In this document: positions 28,851-38,609 of the stretch, piece after piece | Layout of the letters: each line of letters starts with the position of its first letter | Numbering within the stretch: the first letter of the stretch is position 1 | Source of the DNA: Chara braunii | Lineage: Eukaryota; Streptophyta; Charophyceae; Charales; Characeae | NCBI GenBank assembly: GCA_003427395.1 | Contig: BFEA01000301.1 | Span: 832,717 to 886,710, forward strand | DNA length: 53,994 nucleotides | Direction: 5' to 3' | Position numbers and translations under genes: made by a program | The notes under the pieces: generated by a model | Seen by the model: the letters and a program-made list of their open reading frames with translations, nothing else | Databases searched by the model: none | What the model was told of the DNA's origin: nothing

Positions 28851-29576
28851 CTATTGTAGGTCTTTCCCTATGTCCAGATAGTGCACTATGGCCCCAAAGT
28901 AATCAGCTCTCCTACTCAGAGCATCCGCCACAACATTGTACTTTCCTTTAACTCGCTTGAGCTCAAAGTCGTACTGGTCTATCTCTGCGGCCCACCTAGT
29001 TAACTTAGGTGTCCTCTTAGCCTGCGCCTTCAGCCACCTTAACGTCTCGTGGTCTAAATAGACTTTCAAGTGCCTCCCAAGCAAGTAGTGCTTCCAATGT
29101 TGTAACGCTTGCCTGAGAGCGTAGAGTTCCCTCTCATAGGTGGATGTCGCTACCTTCTCTGAAGGCATCCTAGCGGACATGAACTCTACGGGTCTATATC
29201 CATTGCCATCGTCTTGTTGTAGAACAACACCTATTCCGTATTGACTTGCGTCAGTCGTGACGACAAAAGGTAAAGACGGGTCGGTCACTTTAAGGACAAG
29301 AAACTCTATCAACGCCTGTTTTAACTTCTTCATGGCAAACGTATAGTCCTTGTTCCACTTCCAGATCGCTTCCTTCTTCAGCAATTTGCGAAGGGGCACA
29401 GCGATGGTGGAGAAGTTCCTCACGAACTTCCTATAGTAGTTAGCTAGGCCCAGGAATGACCGCAACTCTGTCAGCGTACGTGGTGTGGGCCAATCTCTAA
29501 TCGTTGCGATCTTGCAGTCTTCTGGCTTGACGCCATCCCTGTCTAAGACGTGGCCTAGGTACAACACTTGGGTCAC
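28851..29576 (-). pseudogene. C1 RT C-terminus and RNase H
   Basis: This open frame of 241 codons begins after a deletion of about 13 bases that removed the C-E-W-A-K residues present in C2. It runs through TQVLYLGHVLDRDGVKPEDC, RSFLGLANYYRKFVRNFS and the RNase H domain: FVVTTDASQYGIGVVLQQDD (first Asp intact), STYERELYALRQALQHWKHY (catalytic Glu), LDHETLRWLKAQ (Asp) and ADALSRRADYFGAIV. RNase H removes the RNA strand during cDNA synthesis. It is one of the two longest clean pieces of this element and looks catalytically complete. Confidence 0.87.
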
Positions 29577-30290
29577 TTCTGTGCATTGATTTTGAAGTTA
29601 GCTTCTCTGAGCTTCTCCAAGACCTGTCTCAGATGAACCTGATGCTCTTGGAGGGTCTTACTAAACACTAAAATATCGTCTAAGTAAACAACTACAAATC
29701 TATCCAACCATGGCCTAAACAGATCGTTCATACACCGCTGGAATGTTGCTGGCGCATTGGTCAGTCCAAAGGGCATCACTATAAACTCATAATGCCCATA
29801 TCTAGTCCGGAAGGCTGTTTTGTACTGGTCGTCAGGATGCACCTCGATTTGGTGATAACCGGACTTTAAATCTATCTTGAGAAGTACTTGGCACCCTGCA
29901 CTCTATCTAGGAGATCATCTATCCTAGGCAGTGGCTCGGCATTCTTTACTGTGATAGCATTCAGACCCCTATAGTCTATACACATCCGCAACTCTCCTTC
30001 TTTCTTGGGGACAAAGAGAACAGGTGCTCCAAATGGAGACGAACTAAGCGTAATCCAACCCTTCTCAAGGAGCTCGTCTACTGCTAGGCTCTATCTCAAT
30101 GCGATGTTGGATGGGCCGCGGTACTACTCCGGATGGCGGCTCAGCTAAGTCTTTAAATCCCTCCAGCAGTTTGGCAATAGCAAGGTCGACGAGTTTTTCC
30201 TCTTTAGGCTCAATCACTTGCCTAACATAGGCAACAAAAACCTGTTTTTCCAGTTGCTCATTTTTCACTTATCTTGCGAATGCAGGAGCT
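29573..30290 (-). pseudogene. C1 reverse transcriptase
   Basis: Three pieces cover RT. The first (30268-30065) holds the linker KLLEGFKDLAEPPSGVVPRP. The next, in another frame, holds [35 protein letters not shown] and the start of YFS-K-I-D-L-K, where a one-base loss in CTCTAAG (seen in C2) breaks the frame. The third (29842-29573) has [35 protein letters not shown] and [15 protein letters not shown] with the YLDD box at 29686-29675. RT copies genomic RNA into cDNA. Motifs are intact apart from the shifts. Confidence 0.87.
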
Positions 30291-30882
30291 CTAAGGCAGC
30301 AATGCGCGAGGGGGTTCTCTACTCCTGAAACATGAAACAGGCGGGCGATCTTAGCCTCGCCTAAAGGGCTAGGGAGCCTACACTCGTGCTCTTTCAAAAG
30401 GAGTGTGGCCCCGACTGCCTCTCCCCAATCCATTCCCAGGACAATATCGAATGGGAGGCTGTCTTCTACGAGGAGAGTCAGGGATGGAAGACCTTCTCCA
30501 CTTTCCCATCTTTCTCCAGGCGAAAATACACCTGGACTCCCTCTACATAATCCTCTACAACCATCGTACCGTTATCTGCGAGGATACTAACTATGGGGTC
30601 TGCTAGTTTCTGGACTTTAAGTCCCAGCTTCAACTTCTGCAGCGCTTTCTTACTGATATAGCTGCGGGTGGCCCCTGAATCTACTAGGGCCCCTACTCTA
30701 CCTCTGAAGATCTCTACATCTACTAATATGAGTTGTCCTTTCTGATCCTTTTTCATCTTGGCCCAGGCGGGCATTATCTCCTTCAATTCCTCAGCCACGC
30801 CTGTGGACGAGGTGTCTAAAGAGACCCTAACACAAGCAGTCTCTAGACAGCTATTTAGACACCGACTTGCAACCTCTGCCAT
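30291..30882 (-). pseudogene. C1 protease
   Basis: The frame 30882-30478 contains a short lead with SLDTSSTGVAEELKEIMPAW, then LVDVEIFRGRVGALVDSGATR with the canonical retropepsin D-S-G at 30681-30673 and SYISKKALQKLKLGL. DNGTMVVEDYVEGVQVYF is the flap area. The frame is lost near 30478; beyond it the sequence FDIVLGMDWGE, the conserved alpha-helix motif, can be read in another frame at about 30450. C2 has lost most of this region. The catalytic residue is intact, in contrast to A and B2. Confidence 0.82.
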
Positions 30883-30937
30883 AGGCTCATGTGGTGTGGG
30901 AGTCTCCTGCCGGCTAGCGCTATNTTCCCCACATGGC

Positions 30938-33023
30938 CTAATGGTAGGGGCAGTGGCTACCCCTACCGGCGGCTGTCGTTTGACCCTTGAACAGCCGATC
31001 GGGCCTCTCTATACTTAGGACAATATTTAATGATGTGGCCCGGGTCACCGCAATAAATGCACTGGCCCCGGTCCACACGCTGTTGCCATAAGCCCTTGTC
31101 CAGACCCAAATCTTCCCAAGGCTTACTCTGCGGTAGCCCTGGGTGCCATCCACCTCTCCTATAAGGAGACCTATTCCCAGAACGGTTTTGCGGGGGACCT
31201 TGACCCCTGCCTCCCACTTGGCGGTTCCCTCCTCTGCCGCCAACCACATGAGCGCCCTGAGATCGGTTCCCTGGGGCCCGGCCCCCTTGGCCCTGGCCTC
31301 GTCCTCCGCCTTGCGGCCTCCCTCCAGCCGCGACAGCAGGATAAGTCCTCCCCTGGCTTTTACCCCACTATCCTCATTTTCTAACCCCCACTCTATCTGA
31401 TCGTAGGGGATCTCGTCAACACTACCTTCGTCTAACGTAAGGACAAGACTATCCTTGGTCTTAACTTGCCCTGAGATAGTCAGACCCTTCCACTTCTTTC
31501 CTTTGTCCAGGTCTTTGTGCCAGAAAGTGGAAACTGACACAGACTTTGCCTCAAAGGCCACCACTTCCCTGCTGAGTGTATGTCATAGCAGGATCCTGAC
31601 TCTTCGCAAAGAAGTGGCCTCGCAGGGATTCGGGCGTGGCCTTGTAAAAGAGGTTGACCAACTGGGCCGCTGTGACCCCGTGGTCAGGAACAGCCACCCA
31701 TCCATCCATAACTCCCTTCAGTGCCCTGGCACTCTTCCATTGGCGAGAATGGATAGTTTGAAGCCTATCAGAGGCTTTGACACTGCGGGCGACATCAACA
31801 CATCGCTCGCGCAGCAACTTCATGAAACCTATGAGGGAGGTGAACAACGAGTAAGCAACTGCATCATCGTTGCAGTTGGCAGAGCGGACTAGGGATCTCG
31901 CAAAACTGGCAGCCTCATCTTTAAGCGCATGAATGGCTATCAACACGTGCTGATCGGGGGAGACCTGTTGCAAATGCACATAGGTCTTGACATTGGCCTC
32001 CCAATTGTCAAAGTTTTCTTCCCTTTTTCCACTGTAGGAATCAGGGAACTTGACTTCGACTGGCTCCCTGCGAGGACGTGCCTCTTCCTCCTTGGGAGCC
32101 GTCGCCTTGACGCCTTCAATGGCGCCGACGCAAAATCGTTCAGTCTTCTCGAGGCGATGGTTCACCTCGGCTCCTACAGCGCCTACCAGTTTGCGAGCGA
32201 AGTCCCGAAATCCCATCCGCATCGAGCGCACGGCCATATCCTGACTTCGACTAAACTCATATTGTTCTTCCTGCACTCGGGCCAAGCGCTTGACACTCTG
32301 GGCAATGATCTCTACTTTTCGTTGGAGGTCCACTTGGGGGGTAAACTGTAGACTCAGTTTATGCACCTCCTCCAACTCTTTGACCGCTGCACTTGCCACG
32401 TCCACCCTCTTCTTCTTCTCCCTCATCATCCTTAACTTCCACTCCATTCTCTTTTTATCTTCCATCACCTACCGCTTCAAAGCATCTCCTTCAGCATCCC
32501 ATTCCTTCATGGCGGCCTCCTGCTCGTCCTTGGGGATAAACATTGCTACCTCCTCTTCTCCCAAAGACAAGTTGGCAACCCACTTTGAAATCCTCTTCTC
32601 CATCTCATCAATTTTACTGCCACTGTACTGCCCTCGTTGCTCTCTCCTCCTTTCCAATGGCTGCTCATCTTCATCCTCTTCCTCTTCCACCTCCTTTAGT
32701 TTTTCCTCCTCTTCTCTCTTCACTCTTTCTTTCTCTCTGGCCATCTCCTCCTCTATTTTCTTCAACTTCGCCGCCTATGCCTCCATCAGGGCCTTTTTCT
32801 TGGCCTCTTTCTTCTCCTGCCTCTCCTTCAGTATGGCGGCCATATTTTCCTCCTCTTCCTTTGTATAGGGCTTGGTGGAGGCACCACCCCTGGTATCTAC
32901 TCTACAGGTGAATGTGTGCCAGAACCCCAGGGGAAAGAGGAGACGCCAGAGGGTCCCCCAGAGGGAGAACCCAACAAGTAAACCATACATCGGGTAATCG
33001 TCCATGGTGTCAGCTATGGTCAC
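30938..33023 (-). pseudogene. C1 Gag
   Basis: The frame opens at 33023 (in-frame ATG also at 33005) and runs to 31551, interrupted by two TAGs (32777-32775 and 32471-32469). The N-terminal third is a long Lys/Glu-rich coiled coil (ILKERQEKKEAKKKALMEA, KKIEEEMAREKERVKREEEE). The capsid domain follows: VKFPDSYSGKREENFDNWEA, YVHLQQVSPDQHVLIAIHAL and VMDGWVAVPDHGVTAAQLVN, matching the retrotransposon Gag pattern. After a shift near 31560 a Gly/Arg-rich nucleocapsid carries the CCHC knuckle CIYCGDPGHIIKYC at 31061-31020. C2 has the same organisation. Gag assembles the particle; this copy is broken by stops and shifts. One N lies at 30924. Confidence 0.85.
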
Positions 33024-33650
33024 TAGCCTAGACCTGTCACTACTGAACCAGCGGCTGATCTGGAGGCATTTAAGGAGATCTCCCTCGACTCCGCAAGAAT
33101 TTTTTAACGTCGCAGATAGGACGACGTGATCAGCTTGGTTCTGCCTGTGCTTTCAGCCCACAACTCAGTCGTTCCGGCCTACTGTGCCACACCGAGCAGC
33201 CCTCCGGTCTGTACCGGTCCTTGGGAGGGTTCGTATCCCCCGGGACAGATGAGTCGTCAGACACAGATCCTCAACCTTACTTGGTCCGATAGGGGAGTGG
33301 TTCAAACAGGCCCTCAACACTTAAAGACTGCCTGGTGTGTCAGCCCTAACTGTCGTTCAGGCCCACTGTGTCCTACCAACCGTTTCCAGCCGGTCAGCAC
33401 CGGTCCTTGGGAGGGTTATGCCCCCCTGGAAATTTGGATCAGCCACAGTCTCAGCCCTACAAGGTCAGCCTCGGGTTTCGTCATCCAAGCTCTATCCTTC
33501 ATCCACATAGTGCTATCACCTAGGACAGAAGGGACTCGATGCAGAAAGAATAGACAGACAGACTCAGACTCAGCAAGTACCGTAGGGTGAGTGCACATCC
33601 ACGGGGTGAGGGGATAGGCTAAGGGCTTGGCGAGATGTTACCAACTCCAG

Positions 33651-33775
33651 CTTGGTCAAAGTCTTGGTCAACGGCACCGGTCAACTCCTTGGTCAACGCT
33701 TGGTCAACGCAGCAAGACTCCGGTCAACCCCCAGTCAACCTCCCGGTCAACGTCCGATCAACCCTCCGGTCAGCT
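33651..33775 (-). promoter_or_regulatory. TTGAC (W-box-like) cluster in C1 leader
   Basis: On the minus strand TTGACC or TTGACT words occur eight times in about 120 bases, with further near matches (TTGATC, CTGACC). TTGAC is the core bound by WRKY transcription factors in plants. C2 has seven at 47266-47395. A regulatory role is inferred; a simple degenerate tandem repeat is an alternative. Confidence 0.4.
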
Positions 33776-34017
33776 CTCCACCTCGGCTATGGCTACCGGC
33801 ACCTTCTTCTTCGCCACCCTTATCTTCTCCTTCCTCCTCCTTCACCTTCTTTTTCCTTTCTGTCTTTTTTTTTCTTTTTTTGTCACCCTCGGCTATGTCT
33901 GTCTTCTTCTCCGAGGTCCCTCCTTCGTCACTCCGTGATACAACTCCGCAGCTATGGCCGCTTTCTTCCTCCTTCATGGGTCTGCTCCGCTCGCTTCACA
34001 GGTAAGTGACAACCAAA

Positions 34018-34100
34018 CTTGTATCGCTCATCTCTCTCTCTCTCTCTCTCGCCGTAGCGGTATCCTTAACGCGGCAGGTAGTAACCCAATCTTGTATCGC

Positions 34101-34152
<52 letters not shown>
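34018..34152 (+). repeat. Duplicated CT-rich block in C1 leader
   Basis: CTTGTATCGCTCATCTCTC occurs at 34018 and 34091, each followed by CT runs of 18 or more bases (to 34050 and 34152). C2 has the same two-block structure at about 47671-47840. Confidence 0.8.
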
Positions 34153-34153
<1 letters not shown>

Positions 34154-34297
34154 CTTCTTCGTCGTGGTCTTCTTGCAGGTGCGCGGCGGCTTCTTCAACC
34201 TCGGGTCCGCTATGGCGGACTGTCTCCCTCAGGGGCCACCTCCACTATGGCGCTTCAGTGCCTGCACACAACGGCGCGCATGGAATAGCGGGTACCA

Positions 34298-34309
34298 GCT
34301 CCGATACCA
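34298..34309 (-). other. Primer binding site of C1
   Basis: On the minus strand TGGTATCGGAGC follows the LTR end TTGCA by one base. It differs by one base from TGGTATCAGAGC, the tRNA-iMet complement. C2 has the identical 12 bases. Confidence 0.88.
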
Positions 34310-34712
34310 ATGCAATCAGACTCGTTTCATTCACACTTTTTATGTATGAGAACAGCAACACAGCAAACTGGCGACATGCGCCCACACAGTACTCAGAGAT
34401 ACAGCTTCCAGATAAGAGTTCGCTTCCACTGGCTATGGCGACTTAGCGCCCAAACAACTCAATTTCACCCACTGGATCACCCTGGATATCCCACACGCGA
34501 CACTCCGCACACTCACACAAGACACGCACACTTCGTCCTAAGCTACAGCTATGGCAGCGCTAGCTGCCCCTATCCTATCGCTATGGCTACACTGCATCAC
34601 TCTCGCCCACTTCGACTTCGGGCATACTGCAGACCTCCTCGCACAAGACGCTGAGGCATCGCTTCCGCATGGCTTCCGCAGGAACGAATGAATGTCTGCT
34701 CGCGGCCTCTTG

Positions 34713-34719
34713 ATTTATA
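34713..34719 (-). promoter_or_regulatory. TATA box in C1 5' LTR
   Basis: TATAAAT on the minus strand, about 495 bases into the LTR. The same heptamer occurs in both C2 LTRs (40800-40806 and 48380-48386) but is mutated in the C1 3' LTR. It is the likely RNA polymerase II promoter, dividing U3 from R. Confidence 0.6.
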
Positions 34720-35155
34720 CTTCTGTGACTGTTGGTCTGCCCTGTTTCCCTGGCCCACGGTGCACACAGTCCCAGACGGTGCTTGCTTGACTGGACCGGA
34801 CTGACTGGACTGGGACCCTTGACTCTGCGTGGTGGACTTCCACCACTTGCCCACTTGCCTCTGCCTAAACTGGGGCCGACTCCGAAAGGCCACTTCTGGA
34901 ACCATCTACTTGGCCTTTCGGTACTGTAGCAGCTACGACTCTGCCCTTTCAGGTAAGTAACGGCTACGACGTTGACCTTTCGGAAAGTCTACAGCTACGA
35001 CCTCTGGACTGAGTAGACTCCTACCCGACAGGTCTATAGTTCGAATCCCCTATACCCTCTAACCTACGAGGTCCTACTTGCCACTGGCGATCCTACAGGT
35101 CGCAGGTTCAACTCTACGGGTTGACACAGGTACTGTACACAGGTAAGGTGGGGAT

Positions 35156-35173
35156 CTAGGGATCGAGCCCTGG
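35156..35173 (-). promoter_or_regulatory. tRNA T-arm/B-box-like box in C1 5' LTR
   Basis: On the minus strand CCAGGGCTCGATCCCTAG, the same as in the 3' LTR (27295-27312). It lies near the 5' end of U3. Confidence 0.4.
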
Positions 35174-35212
35174 GATCTGCATCAGCTACTGCGACTGGTG
35201 AATACCGTTTCA

Positions 35213-35217
35213 GGTGG
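35213..35217. repeat. Target-site duplication of C1, right copy
   Basis: GGTGG, identical to 26445-26449. Confidence 0.85.
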
Positions 35218-35593
35218 TTGGCTCCAATGAGAAAACACAATGCAAGAGGCTGTTCATACTCTCACCACTTATGGGGAGACTGAGCCTCAACAGCCTAGAT
35301 AAGACAAATGCAAGGGTCCTAGCACTCGGAGACACCACGGAAAAAAAAAACTACCGTATTCACCCAAATAGAATGTACAGTCATTATCCCTGAATCAAGG
35401 CTGAAAGTTGCTAATCAATGAAAGTTCAATTCCAGGGAAAATGGTAGCTCAAACAGTGGAGAAAGAAAAATACATCATATGCCCCAAAGGTGGGGGAAAC
35501 AAGTTCCATTGGGTAGAGCTCAGAGGTCAATAAGTCAGTTCAAGGGTGACCTCACCCAACAGTATTCCATCTGGGATCAAGCAGGCCTCAAAA
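35218..35593. other. Spacer right of C1
   Basis: About 375 bases without a gene. An A run lies at 35341-35350, followed by ACCGTATTCACCCAAATAG, a sequence style met at the ends of some DNA transposons, but no partner end was found. Confidence 0.55.
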
Positions 35594-36233
35594 CCTCAAG
35601 CCAATTAAGACTAGGCCTGAGAAAATCAAAAGTCACCAGGTAAAGAGGATTTACCCCTGCAGGTCTGAATCATCCAAGACCCAACCACCAGCCCAGGATA
35701 CCAGCAGCCCTATCCTTNCAAGGGCAGCTGTGCTCAGCCTGTTCCTTGCACTCCATTTTGAAAAAAAATAAATCCATCAAGGCCGCTGAATGCGATGCAC
35801 CAAATCCATCTGCTGAGTCAGAGCCCTGGCAAGACATAATATTTCCCAGCGCCTCTGGTACTGACTAGGTAACTCTGCGGCATGCACCAGCCTGTCACAC
35901 AGGCCCTCGAGGGCCTCAAGCCCATTAAGACTAGGCCTGAGAAAATCAAAAGTCACCAGGTAAAGAGGATTTACCCCTGCAGGTCTGAATCATCCAAGAC
36001 CCAACCACCAGCCCAGGATACCAGCAGCCCTATCCTTCCAGGGGCAGCTGTGCTCAGCCTGTTCCTTGCACTCCATTTTGAAAGAAAAAAAAAATCCATC
36101 AAGGTCGCTGAATGCGATGCACCGAATCCATCCGTTGAGTCAGAGCCCTGGCAAGACATATTATTTCCCAGCGCCTCTCGTACTGACTAGGTAACTCTGT
36201 GGCATGCACCGGCCTGTCACACAGGCCCTCGAG
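35594..36233. repeat. 320-bp tandem duplication
   Basis: Two consecutive units of about 320 bases: ATTAAGACTAGGCCTGAG occurs at 35604 and 35924, and the units stay nearly identical to CACACAGGCCCTCGAGGG. Differences are mainly in the A run (around 35761 and 36081) and scattered substitutions; an N lies at 35718. Neither unit holds a convincing gene, although 35882-36190 is open on the plus strand. Confidence 0.9.
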
Positions 36234-37091
36234 GGTCCGGCCTTGGACTCTTGGGCCCTAGGGCTACGGGACCCACATTTTCAGCGGCCTTAGACCTGCA
36301 TTTTATTTTCTGGGACTGTATTCATTTCATTCAGGCAGTGCGAGTTATTTATGTCTATTCTGTTATTCTTCTGAGTTTTGGTTCATTTCTCAAATCTCTG
36401 TCTTTTCCCAGTCTGTCAGTGCGGCGTCCAGTTCACACTTCTGGCCATTAAGGCACTGGGACGCCGATTAGTTGACGGGGAGTGATGGTCGGTTCCTTGT
36501 CTGCTTGTTGGCAGCTCTGGGTGTGCCTGGACGTCTGGTTAGGCCCCATGCCACGCCTTTTTGCGTTTGAGCCTTTAGACCAGGATCGGATCGCGTTTTG
36601 ATCCGACACCCAGGACTACCTGGTGATAGAGTTAGTGGCGATGGTAGGGTGCTGCCAAGCAGCACTGGAGATAACACAGTGGAGTGTTAGTGCCACCTGA
36701 GGTAGAGGAGAGACTGGCAAGCAAACTTGTCTGCAGCAGGTATTAGACAGAGGAGAGCTCACCTGGCCATCATAGCTTGGGAATTGCACAACAGCCATAG
36801 CGGGGCTTCACTATGCTGTCAGCAGCCGCTCAAGACATCATATTTCACCAGTCAGTACCTGAGTTAAGCAACAGAGCTAGAGGAAGTCATTTCTTCTTCT
36901 TCTTCTTCTTCTTCTTCATTTTAATCGCCGTCCTCATCATCGTTGTCTTCTTCTTCCTGCAATGAACTCAATTCAAATCCGCACAGTCAACACCAGGGTC
37001 GTAACTTTTGGTCAAGCCAAGATTCAGCGGTCAAAAGTAGCATCTCCAGTCTCGAAATGGACTTAGAAAAGTCCTAGGGTCAAGGTATAAG
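36234..37091. other. Spacer with TTC microsatellite
   Basis: No gene was recognised. A (TTC)n run occupies about 36892-36918 and further pyrimidine-rich sequence continues to 36957. Short minus-strand frames at 36468-36798 show no known domain. Confidence 0.55.
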
Positions 37092-37099
37092 GCCCTAAG
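37092..37099. repeat. Target-site duplication of hAT-like element, left
   Basis: GCCCTAAG directly before the left terminal inverted repeat; the right copy GCCCTCAG at 37573-37580 matches in seven of eight bases. Eight-base duplications are characteristic of hAT transposition. Confidence 0.7.
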
Positions 37100-37572
37100 C
37101 AGTGTTGCACACCCCGACGGTCGGCGGACCTTGACTGGTCGGCTGCCGACCTGCCGACCAGTCGGCTGGTCAGCACCTACCGATCGGGGGTCGGCGGCCA
37201 CCCGCCAAAAAAAAAAAAAAAAAAAAAAGAAGGGGGTCCAGAACCACTAATAACACCACCAACACCCCATAACGGCCCCCAATACCCCAAATGCAGCCTT
37301 CCAACACCCCCGAACCGCCACCAACACCCTCATTACCCCCCCCCAATACCCCCCTATACCACCCCTATACCCCCATACAACCCCCCCCAATCCCCAAAAG
37401 TTTCTCGGCGGATTTGGGCTGTACTCGGCAAGCACAGTACAGCCCCCAACTCAGATTTGAAAAAAAATCAGTGGATGGTTGTTTCCTGACTGGTCGGCAG
37501 ACCGCCGACCGGTCGGCCCTACTGGTCCTCCGCAATACCGTCAGCGGCGGGGTCGGCAGGCATGCAACCCTG
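37100..37572. mobile_element. Non-autonomous hAT-like element (473 bp)
   Basis: The element begins CAGTGTTGCA (37100-37109) and ends TGCAACCCTG (37563-37572), whose reverse complement is CAGGGTTGCA: nine of ten bases match. Such CA-G-G/T-GTTGCA ends are typical of hAT transposons. Just inside both ends lie dense subterminal GGTCGGC and GCCGACC words (37118-37193 and 37487-37560), in both orientations, the usual transposase-binding layout of hAT elements. The centre has an A run (37206-37228) and a C-rich CCCAATACCCC stretch and no coding capacity, so it would need a transposase supplied elsewhere. An imperfect 8-bp target duplication flanks it. Confidence 0.75.
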
Positions 37573-37580
37573 GCCCTCAG
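37573..37580. repeat. Target-site duplication of hAT-like element, right
   Basis: GCCCTCAG, seven of eight bases identical to 37092-37099. Confidence 0.7.
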
Positions 37581-38609
37581 TCAAAAGAAGTGACCTGAGC
37601 CCCTACGTAAAGCAGTCAACTATTGGAAACTAGAGAGTCAGTCCCAACCCGGGAAAAGTAGACCAATAGTCAAAGTCCTCCCAGACGTCGACCACGGCCA
37701 TAGATCACATGCCCAATCAAAGCCTGTCTACAGGTCTTCTTGAAGATTCCCATACCAACTGGGACAAGGTACACTTGGATCACCAGTGCATCCAGGCCGT
37801 CGAAGTCTGGGCCTTCACGTGCATGGGCCAAAGCGCCACTGGGCCCTCTGCATATTTGTGGTTTAAACCACGAGTGCAAACAGTCCTATTGCGAGGATTC
37901 AGGACCTCAAGGATACCACAAAAAGGCCCTGCCCAGCCTAAGTGAAGGCAGGCGTGCAAAAATAAGGCCCGGCCTGAGTACAGGCCAATTTGAGCAGGGT
38001 TTGGGGCCCCGGGTGGTTGCTGCGTGCGCAGCATCTCCAACTAACCAGTAGACCCAGCCGCCGGTTAGTTGCAGATACTGTGACTGAGGCATATTACAGA
38101 AGGGACCTCTGGCCACACCAGCTAGCACAAAAGGCTGGAGGGCAGCTCAGTTTGGACATTCTGGCATCCCGCATGCAGCACCGCTGCTCGGGCACACGCT
38201 GAAACCACGCGGCCAGAGGAGGAAGCTGTGTGGAGGCAGCGAGGGAGAAAGTGTTCCGGCTGACATAGCTAAGCTGCTCGGACCATAGCCGAATGGTGGA
38301 GTAGCGGAGGTCCTTTCAGAAGAAGAAGGGCTGTGGGAAGGAGGAGACGAGCACAATGTGACGAGGAATGTAGCTGGTGAGCCTGGGCGGATAGCTGCCC
38401 ATAGGGAACTACATTGTTGTTGCATTGGTGATTGGAGGTACATCAAGAGATTTCAATGCTTTGCACGTTGCTATTTCGTGTGATCTCGCTTTGCTTTCTG
38501 CCTCAATTTTGGCTCAATGATATGTAGTCTTCTGTAAGATGTTGCAATCAGGTTTATTGCTATTCGCATTGCATTGAAATGGTTTCTCTCAGTTGACCCC
38601 ACTTTGCAG
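37581..38609. other. Spacer, possibly with an old A-like LTR trace
   Basis: No gene was recognised. Around 37925-37990 the words CCTAAGTGAAGGCAGG and AAGGCCCGGCC resemble parts of the A LTR (TCTAAGTGAAGGCAGG near 15926), which may be a decayed LTR, but the similarity is short. Confidence 0.45.

Larger units (their letters stand above)
33024..34297 (-). other. C1 leader between PBS and gag
   Basis: This 1.27-kb non-coding leader is shared with C2 (46518-47986). It contains a cluster of eight GTCAA words (33651-33770; TTGAC on the element's sense strand), T-rich stretches, and CT runs at 34032-34050 and 34105-34152. Plus-strand frames here (for example 33627-34009) are Leu/Phe/Ser-rich artefacts of pyrimidine-rich sequence. 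Confidence 0.75.
26450..35212 (-). mobile_element. Element C1, structurally complete Ty3/gypsy chromovirus
   Basis: C1 spans 8763 bp and reads on the minus strand: 5' LTR (35212-34311), PBS, leader of about 1.3 kb, gag, protease, RT, RNase H, integrase, GPY/F and chromodomain, short spacer and 3' LTR (27351-26450). Both LTRs are 902 bp with TGAAAC...TTGCA ends, and a perfect 5-bp duplication GGTGG flanks the element. The gag-pol frame is broken by several stops and shifts, so it is no longer autonomous, but no large segment is missing. It is the reference copy for C2. Confidence 0.95.
34311..35212 (-). repeat. 5' LTR of C1
   Basis: 902 bp, from TGAAACGG (35212) to ATTGCA (34311) on the minus strand. 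Both boundaries are supported: the PBS at one end, the target-site duplication at the other. Confidence 0.95.

Noticed and set aside
32290-32911. Long Ser/Phe-rich plus-strand frames
   Set aside because: They are the complement of the Lys/Glu-rich coiled coil of C1 Gag; the minus strand carries the recognisable protein.
33627-34446. Hydrophobic plus-strand frames that look like membrane proteins
   Set aside because: They come from CT- and T-rich stretches of the C leader and end in the LTR; the C2 counterparts are not conserved in frame.
35341-35372. ACCGTATTCACCCAAATAG as a DNA transposon end
   Set aside because: No inverted partner or target duplication was found nearby.
37920-38450. Decayed A-like LTR
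   Set aside because: Only one or two words of 15-16 bases match; the expected order of landmarks is not preserved.
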